Shown here: positions 16,476 through 25,556 of the stretch, one piece after another
How the letters are laid out: the number at the start of each line of letters is the position of its first letter
How positions within the stretch are numbered: position 1 is the first letter of the stretch
From: Empedobacter brevis NBRC 14943 = ATCC 43319
Lineage (GTDB): Bacteria > Bacteroidota > Bacteroidia > Flavobacteriales > Weeksellaceae
DNA: 64,000 nucleotides
Direction: 5' to 3'
Assembly: GCF_000382425.1 (NCBI RefSeq)
Contig: NZ_KB908299.1
Coordinates: forward strand, 1 to 64,000
Notes under the pieces: generated by a model
Told to the model about the DNA's origin: nothing
Database searches by the model: none
What the model saw: the letters and a program-made list of their open reading frames with translations, nothing else
Made by a program: the position numbers and the translations under genes

Positions 16476-17933
16476 ATGAAAAAAACACTTTACTCTTTTA
16501 TTATACTACTCTGTTCTTGTTCTATTCTTACAGCTCAAAAATCTGATGATATTTATGAAAGACTAAGAAATCAGTTGACAACTTCTCCTACAGAATTTTT
16601 TAAAAACGTTGAAGTCGCAAAATCCAATGCCCTGCATTCTCATGACTATAAATTAGTTGTTAAGCTGGATTATCTGAAAGGGTTTGGTTATTATTTGAAG
16701 AATAATGCAGATTCTTCTGTAATTTATGCCAATTCAGCGATAAATAGAGCAAATAAAATGAGATATATAGAAGGCGAAGCAATGGGGTTACGTCTTTTGG
16801 GAACTCAGTATGCTAAAATGGGATTGTTGAATGAAGCAGAAACTGCTTTAAATAAAGGATTGACTCTTCTAAAACAAATAGAGAATGAAGAAACAAATGA
16901 TTTAAGAGGAAGTTTGTATGCTTCAAAACTTGTTCTGATGGATGATACGGTAAATTTAGAGGAGAAGTTGAAAGTTGCTAAAAAATCAATTCATGCATAT
17001 GAAAACTTAAATTCTTTAAAAAGAAAGAAGGAAGTATTGCCATTAGCTTATACAAATACAAGCTATATGTATATAAAATTAAATCAGTATGATTCGGCTT
17101 ACAGTTATTCGAAAAAGGCATTATCAATGGTAGATCCTTCCGATAAATATATGAATGCAGCGATCTACCATGATTTAGGATTACTTTTTTTGAAGCAACA
17201 CCAATACAAGGACGCGGTCAATTATTTAGAAAAAGGATTGAAGTATTGTGATTCAGACGCTTTTTTAAGTAAAAGACAAGAAATTTTACAAAGGTTGGCG
17301 AAAGCTTACACGGAATTGGGCGATTATAAGAAAGCCAACGAAACAAATGAAGAATATGTGGAATTGACGAATACCATCAATCAATCTTCAAAATCGGCTG
17401 TTCGTTCAGTTATTCATGATAAAAATTCAAAAATAGATACTTTGTCAAAGTATGAGAAATTGTTTTATATCAGTCTGCTTTTATTTTTGATGTTTCTTAG
17501 CTTGTTCGTGATCAGACAATATTATAGAAAAAGAGCAAAGAAAAAGGTCGTTCATGGAAAAAAAGAAGATTCTTTTTCAATAAACGATGCAACGAAAGTT
17601 AAAATAGTTGAAGAACTCAAGAAATTTGAACAAGAAGAAGGTTTCGTTGATCAGCATATGACGCTTTATCATTTGTCGAATAAAATAGGATGTAACACGA
17701 AATATCTTTCAAGGACAGTTAAAGAAGAATTTGGGAAGAGTTTTTCGAACTACATCAATGATCTTCGAATAGAATATCTACTTAAAAAATTGGAAACTGA
17801 AGAAGCTTTACTGACTTATAAAATAAGTCATTTATCCAAATTGGCTGGTTTTTCGTCTGATCCAACTTTTATTAAGGCTTTCCAAAAGAAAACAGGAATG
17901 AATCCTTCTGAATATTTAAAAAATAAGAAATAA
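16476..17933 (+). CDS. TPR - membrane helix - AraC-type regulator
   Basis: 485 residues: signal sequence (cleavage after LTAQ), TPR repeats over about 30-310, one transmembrane helix near 330-350 (LFYISLLLFLMFLSLFVI), then an AraC-type double HTH over the last 110 residues (LYHLSNKIGCNTKYLSRTVK and KISHLSKLAGFSSDPTFIKAF). The family is widespread in Flavobacteriia, with periplasmic TPRs and cytoplasmic DNA-binding end. It stands upstream of and in line with three secreted C1q-like genes, which are its likely target. Confidence 0.88.
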   Translation: MKKTLYSFIILLCSCSILTAQKSDDIYERLRNQLTTSPTEFFKNVEVAKSNALHSHDYKLVVKLDYLKGFGYYLKNNADSSVIYANSAINRANKMRYIEGEAMGLRLLGTQYAKMGLLNEAETALNKGLTLLKQIENEETNDLRGSLYASKLVLMDDTVNLEEKLKVAKKSIHAYENLNSLKRKKEVLPLAYTNTSYMYIKLNQYDSAYSYSKKALSMVDPSDKYMNAAIYHDLGLLFLKQHQYKDAVNYLEKGLKYCDSDAFLSKRQEILQRLAKAYTELGDYKKANETNEEYVELTNTINQSSKSAVRSVIHDKNSKIDTLSKYEKLFYISLLLFLMFLSLFVIRQYYRKRAKKKVVHGKKEDSFSINDATKVKIVEELKKFEQEEGFVDQHMTLYHLSNKIGCNTKYLSRTVKEEFGKSFSNYINDLRIEYLLKKLETEEALLTYKISHLSKLAGFSSDPTFIKAFQKKTGMNPSEYLKNKK

Positions 17934-18085
17934 CTAAATTGCACATTATTAAGTAGATATCTTTTTGAAATAAAGGATACAAAATATAAATATAGAAAGA
18001 ATTCTGAATTTTTAAAATATAGGAAATACGAATAACGTATGTTTTTAGAGGAGATGACTAATATTGTGTCATCAATTTTAAACCT

Positions 18086-18952
18086 ATGATAAAAGACCTA
18101 AAAAGAAAATTAGCTCTTTTACTCTTTTTGGGAACTACTTTGGGTATGTATGCGCAAGTAGGAATCAATACAAAAGATGTAAAAGGGTCCTTTCATGTAG
18201 ATGGAAAAAAAGACAATCAAAGCCCGCCTACAACTGAACAAGCTGGAAATGATTTTGTTGTAGCAACTAACGGAAATGTAGGTGTTGGAATAATAACTCC
18301 TGCCGTAAAGCTTGATTTAAGATCTACATCCAATCTGAACAATGCATTGGGAATTGGTTCAACTTCTAAGACTGCTGAAGCTGTAGGAGCAGGTGCTATC
18401 CGTTATGTTGATGTTTCAGGCGGAAAATTACAAGTTTCTGATGGTACTCAATGGATGGATATTTATTCGACACCCAAAAAATCATTTGTTGTCGCGAGAA
18501 TTCGAACAGCTGATAAAGCGATTAAGTTTGTTTATAATACGGCAAGTGTACTTTCCGGTTGGGAAGTAACCAATGATGTTTCAAGTAGTTTTAATGGAAC
18601 AACAGGGGAGTTTACAGCTCCTAGAGACGGGGTTTACACATTTAGTTTTGCCTATGATTTTGTCCAGGAAGGTTCAACATTTCTAGTGAATAGTTCGGTT
18701 GAAAGTCAGTTTGTGAAGAACAACAATTTGATCGAAGTAAAATGTCTAAAAACATATGGAAAATCGACTAGAGGTGCGCAAGCAGGCGGAAACTGTGTAA
18801 GCAGTATGAAACTGAATGAGAATGACAAAGTGGTGGTGAAATTATTACAAAGAATTGATAATTCGACGAGTGGAGGAAGAGGACTTCGTTCTTCTCCTAC
18901 AGTGAATGCACCGAATTTTGGATTCAATAATTTAACAATTGTAGAACAATAA
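18086..18952 (+). CDS. secreted C1q-like surface protein, first of three
   Basis: 288 residues with a signal peptide (cleavage after MYAQ). It opens QVGINTKDVKGSFHVDG, the standard start of Bacteroidota fibre-type surface proteins, has the GAIRYVDV...VSDGTQWMDI module near 113-132, and ends with a ~140-residue domain with the C1q/TNF-like signature FNGTTGEFTAPRDGVYTFSF and a final NNLTIVE strand. Such domains usually trimerise, so a trimeric stalk with a C1q head is likely. The 12-bp gap to the next gene points to an operon. Adhesin role inferred. Confidence 0.78.
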   Translation: MIKDLKRKLALLLFLGTTLGMYAQVGINTKDVKGSFHVDGKKDNQSPPTTEQAGNDFVVATNGNVGVGIITPAVKLDLRSTSNLNNALGIGSTSKTAEAVGAGAIRYVDVSGGKLQVSDGTQWMDIYSTPKKSFVVARIRTADKAIKFVYNTASVLSGWEVTNDVSSSFNGTTGEFTAPRDGVYTFSFAYDFVQEGSTFLVNSSVESQFVKNNNLIEVKCLKTYGKSTRGAQAGGNCVSSMKLNENDKVVVKLLQRIDNSTSGGRGLRSSPTVNAPNFGFNNLTIVEQ

Positions 18953-18964
18953 GCAATCAGTAAT

Positions 18965-19768
18965 ATGAAAAAATATTTATTTAATATCGGCTTTTTAATG
19001 GTCTCATCTTTGTTTGCTCAGGTCGGAATAGGAACGGTTAATCCTCAAGAAACTTTACATATTGATGCCGCAAAGAATAATGCAACTTCAGGACAGAACC
19101 TCTATGAAGATGATGTAGTAATAACTTCAGATGGGAGATTAGGAATCGGAACCATCACTCCGATAACAAAAGTTGATATACGAAACAGTTCATTAACTGA
19201 AAGTGTGATCGCCATCGGCTCTACCTCTCAAACGGCAACACAAGCAAAAGAAGGAGCTTTGCAATACAGTGGAAATTTAAAACTTTCTGATGGAACAAAT
19301 TGGATTGATCTTCCTGGAAAATCAATCAATGCTTTGGTTTATGCCAATAATTCTTCCAATCAATTGTTGGCCAATAATACTGAGGTATTGATCAGGAATT
19401 GGACAGAGCAAGAAGATGCAACCAATAGTTTGAATGTCGTAAGTGGCGTTTTTACAGCTCCTAAAGATGGTGTTTATGTGGCGAGTTTTAATGCAGCTCT
19501 TACTTCAGCGGTAATTCCAAATAACAGTTACATTGAAATACGTTTAAAGTCGAATGCCACTCAAGGAGTTCCTGAGTTTAGATGTTTAAATTCATATCCG
19601 GGCTATACGACAGGAAATGCGACTAACGTCGGATCAATAAACTGTACAGGTATTTTTTACCTGAAGAAAAATGAAACATTGACACCTCATATATTTCACA
19701 GTTTTGGTGGAAATAGAAACCTGATTAATGATGCGAGTTATAACACCCTAACAATTTACGGCTTATGA
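18965..19768 (+). CDS. secreted C1q-like surface protein, second of three
   Basis: 267 residues, same plan as its neighbours: signal peptide (cleavage after LFAQ), QVGIGTVNPQETLHIDA opening, module GALQYSGNLKLSDGTNWID, and a C1q-like end with GVFTAPKDGVYVASF and a final NTLTIYG strand. Two Cys (in FRCLNSY and INCTG) are in places matching Cys in the other two proteins (KCLKTYG/GNCVSS and KCANSF/SSCTAS), suggesting a conserved disulfide. It ends overlapping the next start by 4 bp. Confidence 0.78.
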   Translation: MKKYLFNIGFLMVSSLFAQVGIGTVNPQETLHIDAAKNNATSGQNLYEDDVVITSDGRLGIGTITPITKVDIRNSSLTESVIAIGSTSQTATQAKEGALQYSGNLKLSDGTNWIDLPGKSINALVYANNSSNQLLANNTEVLIRNWTEQEDATNSLNVVSGVFTAPKDGVYVASFNAALTSAVIPNNSYIEIRLKSNATQGVPEFRCLNSYPGYTTGNATNVGSINCTGIFYLKKNETLTPHIFHSFGGNRNLINDASYNTLTIYGL

Positions 19769-20715
19769 AAAATATAATAATTTACTTCTCTTTTTATTTT
19801 TTCACTTTTTCTGCAACTATAAATGCGCAAGTGGGAGTTGGAATAGAACAGCCGAAAGGAATTTTTCATGTTGATCCATTAAGAAATACAACTGATGTTG
19901 CTTCAAGTACAACAGATGATTTTTTAGTACAAGATGTGACGGGAAATGTAGCAATAGGGAATAATTCACCAAAAGTGAAGCTGGATGTTAGAGGGGCGGC
20001 AGAAAATGCAATTGGATTAGGAAATACCAATCAAACAGCAGTCCAAGCCGAAGAAGGAGCAATCCGATACAATACAACGTCACAAAAAATTCAATATTCA
20101 AATGGAATCGAATGGAATGATGTCATTGTTAATCCACTTGTAAAATCTGTATTTATTGCAACGAAGAATTCTCAGGAAGTTGTGTGTTATGCACAAGGAG
20201 GAGAAAGTCCGGGAACCTATAGTGGGATGCCACATCGTACACCTTGTTATTTGACCTCATGGACAGAGAAATATAACAATTCAGGAGACGGAGGGACTTT
20301 CAATACAACTACAGGTGAGTTCACAGCAAAAAGAGATGGAGTCTTTACCGCCACTTTTACTTTTGCATTAGAATCAGGGAGAATAAGAGCTTGGAATGGT
20401 TCAAGTAATGCTGTAGACAACAATCAAATTGAGGCGATTTGGCGACTTAAAGATACCAATGGTGTTGAAATAAATGCTGTAAAATGTGCGAATAGTTTTC
20501 CTAGCGATAGTAGAAATAATGTCAATGATGCTGGAAGTGCCCCTGCAGCTTCAAGCTGTACAGCGAGTTTTTATATGCAGAACGGTCAAAAAATCAGACC
20601 GGAAGCCTGGATAGATTTAGATCCGGGCAATCGAAAGTTATTCAATTCGACTTCTACTGGTAGTGGTGCTACACTAACATCGTATTATAATAATTTGACT
20701 ATTGTCGAAAATTAA
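19765..20715 (+). CDS. secreted C1q-like surface protein, third of three
   Basis: 316 residues. Signal peptide (cleavage after INAQ), opening QVGVGIEQPKGIFHVDP, module GAIRYNTTSQKIQYSNGIEW, and a C1q-like end (TTTGEFTAKRDGVFTATF ... YNNLTIVE). It is longer than its paralogues because of an insertion with two extra Cys (VVCYAQGGES, RTPCYLTSW). Start and preceding stop overlap as ATGA, so translation should be coupled. The three genes probably arose by tandem duplication. Confidence 0.78.
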   Translation: MKNIIIYFSFYFFTFSATINAQVGVGIEQPKGIFHVDPLRNTTDVASSTTDDFLVQDVTGNVAIGNNSPKVKLDVRGAAENAIGLGNTNQTAVQAEEGAIRYNTTSQKIQYSNGIEWNDVIVNPLVKSVFIATKNSQEVVCYAQGGESPGTYSGMPHRTPCYLTSWTEKYNNSGDGGTFNTTTGEFTAKRDGVFTATFTFALESGRIRAWNGSSNAVDNNQIEAIWRLKDTNGVEINAVKCANSFPSDSRNNVNDAGSAPAASSCTASFYMQNGQKIRPEAWIDLDPGNRKLFNSTSTGSGATLTSYYNNLTIVEN

Positions 20716-20733
20716 GCTTTTCTCTACCCACTT

Positions 20734-20767
20734 AAAAGGGTAATCGTTTAGATTACCCTTTTTTTAT
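20734..20767. terminator. terminator after the C1q operon
   Basis: AAAAGGGTAATC pairs perfectly with GATTACCCTTTT over a 5-nt loop, followed by TTTTT. Confidence 0.9.
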
Positions 20768-20852
20768 GCTTTTAAGGACTTCATTTTAATTAGTATGATA
20801 CAAGTGAGGTTAGATAGCACAGAAGAGTTTGATAATGTAAAAAAATAAGTAA

Positions 20853-22331
20853 TTAAATTAATTCTTTTAAAATACTTACGCTGTTGGTTAAGTTTTCTAG
20901 ACTTGAGGAAGCAAACCCTAATCGTGTAGTATTTTTATGGTAGGATTGATAGTGATGTATTTTTCCATTAGATAGATATAAACCTTTGGTATAGGCTTTC
21001 TTTGCTAAAGAATCAAGATCTATGGTGTTATCAAATTCTGTCCACACAGTCATTCCACCTTCAGGTACAGTAAAATTTACGACTTCTTTGAGTTCGCTAT
21101 TCAATATATTACAAAAATGATTACGTCTTTCTTCATAGATATTCAGGGCTTTTCTTACATAACGTTGTATGGTTCCATCATTCAGCAAATCAGCCATAGC
21201 ATTATCTAGAATATGGTCGCCTTGTCTGTCCAATAATATACGTATATTGGAAAGGTGTTTAATGACATTTTCAGAAGCAACTAAATATCCCATACGAAAA
21301 GCTGGAGAAAGACTTTTGCTGAATGAACCACAATAAATCACCATTCCGTTTTCATCGGCGCTAGCTAGAGGAAGTAAAGGACGATGAGTATAATGGAAAT
21401 CAAAATCATAATCATCTTCAAAAATAATAAAACCGTATTCATTGGCTAATTGTAACAACTCCAGCCTTCTGTCAATACGAAGTGCAACAGTGGTGGGATA
21501 ATGATGATGAGGTGTTACATAAACCATTCTTACTTTGGTTTTGGAACAAATTTTCTTTAATTCATCTACTATTAAACCATGTTCATCCACAGGAATACCA
21601 ATATGTTTTGCTTTAGCATGTAAGAAATTATGTTCTGCCCTTTGCCAACCGGGAATACCTGAAACTACAACATCTCCAGGTCTAAGGAGTGATGTACACA
21701 CAAGGTTAATTCCCATCAAAGTGCCTCGTATAGACAAGATATTGTTTGTTGTAGTTCTTAAACCTCTGGATTCATTCAGATAACGAGACAACGCCTCTTT
21801 GTAAAATTGGGATCCATCAGGGAAACTGTAACTGCCAAACTTATCATATAACCCGCTTCTTGTAAGTTGGTTGCGATAGGATCTGTAAAGCTCTTTAAGT
21901 GGTGCTAGTTTAGGATCGGGATAACCATCATCCAAATAAAAATTTGTATGGGGAACAGAGTAGGGATTGAAAAGATATTCTTTTTCATTTAGAGTAAAAC
22001 CAGCGACTTTTCTTGCTTCATTTAAAGTTTTATTTTTAAGTCTTTTAGGTGTCAACTCTGGGATATGCGAGGAAACAAAAGTGCCTCTACCAATGAAACT
22101 CTCTAACCAGCCTTGCATTTGTAATTCTTCAAAAGCTTTTGAAACCGTAATTCTATTGATTCCCAAAAGATTTGCTGTAGTTCGTGATGAAAGTAGTTTT
22201 TGTCCTGTCCTTAATCTTCCTTCTTTAATTAAAATTAATATAGCATCAGCCAGCTGCAAATAAATGGCTCTTTCAATAGTAGTATCAATCTTAATATGCT
22301 TAAATATATCTTCTAAAATTGGACTATTCAT
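20853..22331 (-). CDS. MocR/PdxR-type regulator (GntR HTH fused to aminotransferase)
   Basis: 492 residues. N-terminal winged helix of the GntR type (about 10-80, with LLSSRTTANLLGINRITVSKAFEELQ) joined to a class I aminotransferase-like domain, with PLP lysine in SGSFSKSLSPAFRMGY form (YCGSFSKSLS) and the conserved DDYDFDFHY stretch. MocR proteins use PLP or an amino-compound as effector. Divergent from a cluster of three GNAT genes; direct repeats in the shared upstream region (22318-22366) support control of that cluster. Confidence 0.9.
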   Translation of the reverse strand: MNSPILEDIFKHIKIDTTIERAIYLQLADAILILIKEGRLRTGQKLLSSRTTANLLGINRITVSKAFEELQMQGWLESFIGRGTFVSSHIPELTPKRLKNKTLNEARKVAGFTLNEKEYLFNPYSVPHTNFYLDDGYPDPKLAPLKELYRSYRNQLTRSGLYDKFGSYSFPDGSQFYKEALSRYLNESRGLRTTTNNILSIRGTLMGINLVCTSLLRPGDVVVSGIPGWQRAEHNFLHAKAKHIGIPVDEHGLIVDELKKICSKTKVRMVYVTPHHHYPTTVALRIDRRLELLQLANEYGFIIFEDDYDFDFHYTHRPLLPLASADENGMVIYCGSFSKSLSPAFRMGYLVASENVIKHLSNIRILLDRQGDHILDNAMADLLNDGTIQRYVRKALNIYEERRNHFCNILNSELKEVVNFTVPEGGMTVWTEFDNTIDLDSLAKKAYTKGLYLSNGKIHHYQSYHKNTTRLGFASSSLENLTNSVSILKELI

Positions 22332-22366
22332 TATAATTATATTGGACTATAAATATAATCCAATAT
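22318..22366. promoter_or_regulatory. candidate MocR operator
   Basis: ATTGGACTAT occurs twice in direct orientation, at 22318-22327 and 22341-22350, 23 bp apart (about two helical turns). A further inverted element, TCCAATAT (22359-22366), pairs with ATATTGGA (22339-22346). The first copy overlaps the MocR start codon. A -7 box, TACTTTTG, for the GNAT cluster follows at 22372-22379. Direct repeats at this spacing are typical for MocR binding; the assignment is inference. Confidence 0.5.
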
Positions 22367-22436
22367 GAAGTTACTTTTGATATATTAAAACTAAATTAAA
22401 TTAAATTAAATCATTTTGAGATAGTAAAAACAGAAG

Positions 22437-22907
22437 ATGATGAATAAACCAGAAATTAAAATAAGGAAAGCTGTAGAAGCTGATAGTGAAAAAGTTTGGA
22501 TATTGATGAGAGAATTGGCAGTATTTGAAAAATATATAGATGTATTTGCTATTACTCCAGAAATTGTAAAGGAAAGAGGGTTTTGTAAAAATCCTCCCGA
22601 TTTTTATTGTATAATAGCGGAGAATAAGGATCAAATTGTCGGGATGTTAGTGTATTATTTCCTATCGTACACGGCGCAAAACAGACCTGCCATTTATATG
22701 AAGGAACTCTATGTGGATAAAAGTTATAGAGGACAAAATATAGGAGAGCAGCTAATGGATGCTTTAAAAGCAGAAGCCAACTTAAATGGCTGCAATCAAA
22801 TTAAATGGACAGTTGCTGATTGGAACGAAGGAGGGAAAAATTTTTATGAACGCTTAGGAGCGAAAGAAAATAGAGAATGGTTAAATTATGAATGGATTAT
22901 TTCTTAA
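22437..22907 (+). CDS. GNAT N-acetyltransferase (diamine-type)
   Basis: 156 residues. Acetyl-CoA loop YRGQNIGEQLM at about 101-111, after IYMKELYVD, and the C-terminal WNEGGKNFYERLGA motif. The arrangement resembles diamine/thialysine acetyltransferases of the SAT family. An ATG three bases downstream could also be used. First of three adjacent GNAT genes divergent from the MocR gene. Confidence 0.85.
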   Translation: MMNKPEIKIRKAVEADSEKVWILMRELAVFEKYIDVFAITPEIVKERGFCKNPPDFYCIIAENKDQIVGMLVYYFLSYTAQNRPAIYMKELYVDKSYRGQNIGEQLMDALKAEANLNGCNQIKWTVADWNEGGKNFYERLGAKENREWLNYEWIIS

Positions 22908-22925
22908 AACAAATAACGTATAAAA

Positions 22926-23459
22926 ATGAATAATATAGTAATTAGAAAAGCTACAGTAGAAGATTGTACTGCTTTACAGAGAATAGGAAGACAAACATTT
23001 TTTGAAACTTTTTCGGAAAGTAATACCGAAGAAGATATGGCAGAATATTTAGAAAATAGTTTTTCAATTGAAAAACTGATAGAAGAGTTAAATAATAAAT
23101 ATTCTGAATTTTATTTTGCAATTTCTGATGAAAAAGTAATTGGATATTTAAAATTAAACTTTGGGATTTCTCAAACCGAATTAAAGGGTAATAGTAGTTT
23201 AGAAATAGAACGTATCTATGTATTACAAAAATATCATGGTAAAAAGGTTGGCCAACTATTATATGAAAAAGCAATGCAGTTGGCCAAAGATAAACAAGTA
23301 GACTATGTATGGTTAGGCGTTTGGGAAAAAAATCCAAGAGCCATTCGGTTTTACCAGAAAAATGGATTTGTAGAATTTGACCAACATATTTTCAAATTGG
23401 GAAGTGATGAACAAACCGATATTATGATGAAAAAAACTGTAAATTGTAGCGCATGTTAA
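22926..23459 (+). CDS. GNAT N-acetyltransferase (PaiA-like)
   Basis: 177 residues. The loop YHGKKVGQLLYEKA and the preceding LEIERIYVL strand, plus ENPRAIRFYQKNGF-like WEKNPRAIRFYQKNGF, follow the PaiA-type polyamine acetyltransferase pattern closely. It starts 18 bp after the previous gene and is followed after 16 bp by the third GNAT gene, so the three probably form one transcript. Confidence 0.87.
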   Translation: MNNIVIRKATVEDCTALQRIGRQTFFETFSESNTEEDMAEYLENSFSIEKLIEELNNKYSEFYFAISDEKVIGYLKLNFGISQTELKGNSSLEIERIYVLQKYHGKKVGQLLYEKAMQLAKDKQVDYVWLGVWEKNPRAIRFYQKNGFVEFDQHIFKLGSDEQTDIMMKKTVNCSAC

Positions 23460-23475
23460 AATAAATAGAATTGTT

Positions 23476-24018
23476 ATGAATTTTAATTTCCAGACAAGAT
23501 TAGAAAATGAAAAGGTAATCCTCTATCCTTTAGAAGAAAAAGATTTTGATGCTTTGTATAACGTAGCGTCAGATCCTGAAATATGGAAACAACATCCTAA
23601 TAAAGACCGTTGGAAAAAAGAAGTGTTCAAAACTTTTTTTGATGGAGCAATACAAAGTAAAGGAGCTTTTGCAATTACAGATAAAATAACAAAAAATGTT
23701 ATTGGGAGTACACGTTTTTATGATTATGATGAAGAAGAAAACAGCATATTTATCGGTTATACTTTTTATGGCACTGCCTCTTGGGGAAAAGATATTAACC
23801 GATTGGTAAAGACGACAATGCTGAATCACATTTTTCAATTCGTTTCAAAAGTATATTTCCACATCGGAGCAGAGAATATTCGTTCTCAAATTGCGATAGC
23901 ACGTATCGGAGCAGAAAAAATAGCGGAACAGGAGGTAAGTTACTATGGAGAAGCTTCCAGGCTTAATCATGTTTATGAAATTACAAAAATGAAATGGCAA
24001 GAGGCCAAAAATAAGTAA
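23476..24018 (+). CDS. GNAT N-acetyltransferase (RimJ/RimL-like)
   Basis: 180 residues. N-terminal LENEKVILYPLEEKDFDALY and central FIGYTFYGTASWGKDINRLVK are typical of RimJ/RimL-type acetyltransferases; the CoA loop here is the less canonical WGKDINR. The C-terminal part NIRSQIAIARIGAEK matches the family. These act on protein N-termini or small amines; the target is not predictable. Confidence 0.82.
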   Translation: MNFNFQTRLENEKVILYPLEEKDFDALYNVASDPEIWKQHPNKDRWKKEVFKTFFDGAIQSKGAFAITDKITKNVIGSTRFYDYDEEENSIFIGYTFYGTASWGKDINRLVKTTMLNHIFQFVSKVYFHIGAENIRSQIAIARIGAEKIAEQEVSYYGEASRLNHVYEITKMKWQEAKNK

Positions 24019-24066
24019 AAGTGATTCTCCGAAATCTATTTATTTTTTTGTGAATAAGGAAGAGTA

Positions 24067-24096
24067 TTGTAAGAAGAGGAGGTGTATTTATTTTTG
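24067..24096 (+). promoter_or_regulatory. promoter of the AraC gene
   Basis: TTG (24067-24069), 19-nt spacer, TATTTTTG (24089-24096): an exact TTG-N19-TAnnTTTG match, 24 bp before the start codon at 24121. Confidence 0.6.
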
Positions 24097-24120
24097 TATT
24101 TTTACGTTTTTTAAAGTTCT

Positions 24121-24915
24121 ATGTATTATCAAGAATTTCTTCCAATAAAATCGTTACAGAATTATATTCGGTATTTTTGGGTACTGGAAGATTTTACGAA
24201 TCATTCAACCAATAAACTCTTTAAAATAATTCCTGATGGATTGCCTGCATTAATTTTTCAGGAGCAACTTAACTTTTTTTTTGATAAGAAAGGTCAGGCT
24301 TTACCTCAATTGTTTATATACGGTCAATCAACAAATTTTACAGAACATAATGTTACAGGAAATTTTAGAATTTTTGGTGTTTATTTACAACCAACAGCGT
24401 TGAAAACTATTTTTAATATAGATGCTTTTGAATTTAATCATCAGAATCTACCACTAGAAAGTGTAATCTCTGATTTAACGCTTGAACAACTTACTCATGC
24501 AATTTCTATAGAGGAAAAAATCAAAATTATTTCCAATTTTATTCTTAAGCAGATACAGAAAGTAAAAACCAATGATAAGAAAGCGGAATATATATCAATG
24601 CTTCTGCAAAATGGAAAATCCCTTAAAGAAGTTCAACTTGAAATGAATTTTTCCGAACGCACTTTAGAAAGGTTAACAAAACAATATGTAGGAATATCTC
24701 CAAAAGTTTTTTCAAGAATTATACGGTTTCAATCAGGTCTAAATTCTTTGCGAGAAACAGATTTGAAGAAATTGATAGAACTTGCATATGAAAATGAATA
24801 TTTTGATCAATCACATTATATTCGGGAGTTTAAAGAATTCACAGGAACTACCCCCAAAAACTTTATGCTCCATGCAAATGAAAAATTAGTAAATTTTCCT
24901 CAATGGAATATTTAA
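24121..24915 (+). CDS. AraC-family regulator with an N-terminal DUF6597-like domain
   Basis: 264 residues. The N-terminus (KSLQNYIRYFWVLEDF ... IIPDGLPALIFQ) is the common sensor half of this AraC subgroup, with IYGQSTNF and FRIFGVYLQPTALK in the expected places; the C-terminal double HTH is weaker in its first helix (SLKEVQLEMNFSERTLERLTKQ) and clear in the second (LAYENEYFDQSHYIREFKEF). Monocistronic with its own consensus promoter. A RidA-family gene follows, which could be a target. Confidence 0.85.
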   Translation: MYYQEFLPIKSLQNYIRYFWVLEDFTNHSTNKLFKIIPDGLPALIFQEQLNFFFDKKGQALPQLFIYGQSTNFTEHNVTGNFRIFGVYLQPTALKTIFNIDAFEFNHQNLPLESVISDLTLEQLTHAISIEEKIKIISNFILKQIQKVKTNDKKAEYISMLLQNGKSLKEVQLEMNFSERTLERLTKQYVGISPKVFSRIIRFQSGLNSLRETDLKKLIELAYENEYFDQSHYIREFKEFTGTTPKNFMLHANEKLVNFPQWNI

Positions 24916-25044
24916 AAAGATTTGAGTTCTGTTTAATGAAAAAACAATTATTAAATCTGTTTGAACTATTTTAATATTGTCGGGTTTGTCCAATTCTATA
25001 AAATAAGTAGCGAGTAGTTTTGTGTCGATCTAAATAAAAAAGTA

Positions 25045-25464
25045 ATGAATATTGAAAACGTCCAAAAGATAACGCGATTAAATCCTGAAAATATTCCATC
25101 TCCTGTTGGAAACTATTCTCATATTACGGTAATTCCTAAGAATTCAAATCTGTTTACGTTCTCTGGTCAAATAGGTATTGATAATCAAGGGGGGATTCCT
25201 CAAGCTATAAACGATCAGGTTTATTACACGTTCATAAATATTGAACGACTTTTAAAACATCAACATTTAACTCCTGATAATGTAATTAAAGTAAACATTT
25301 GGGCAACGGAAGAAATTGATTGGGATTTTCTGGATAAAAAATGGGAGGAATTATTTGGCAGAATATATCCTTCGATGACGGTTGCTTATGTAAAAGGCTT
25401 AGGACTCAAGGAGCTTAAAATTGAAATTGAAATCTGGGCAGCACAACCTGAAGAAATTAAATGA
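25045..25464 (+). CDS. RidA family protein
   Basis: 139 residues, the usual RidA (YjgF/YER057c/UK114) length plus a short N-terminal extension. Conserved features: SPVGNYSHI, FTFSGQIGID, FINIERLLK, VIKVNIWA and YPSMTVAYVKGL. Most RidA proteins have a catalytic Arg in the phrase P-x-R-x-x-V; here the corresponding segment reads YPSMTVAYV, so it may lack imine deaminase activity and belong to another subgroup. A -7 box TAGTTTTG lies at 25015-25022. Confidence 0.82.
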   Translation: MNIENVQKITRLNPENIPSPVGNYSHITVIPKNSNLFTFSGQIGIDNQGGIPQAINDQVYYTFINIERLLKHQHLTPDNVIKVNIWATEEIDWDFLDKKWEELFGRIYPSMTVAYVKGLGLKELKIEIEIWAAQPEEIK

Positions 25465-25510
25465 TTTTAGAATAAAAGTGTTTTTTAGCATTCATCCTAA
25501 ATCACATAAA

Positions 25511-25538
25511 AAACGGGAAATACTAAAATTTCCCGTTT
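25511..25538. terminator. bidirectional terminator
   Basis: AAACGGGAAAT pairs perfectly with ATTTCCCGTTT over a 6-nt loop, between converging genes. Confidence 0.88.
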
Positions 25539-25556
25539 CTACTATCTAAATAAAGG

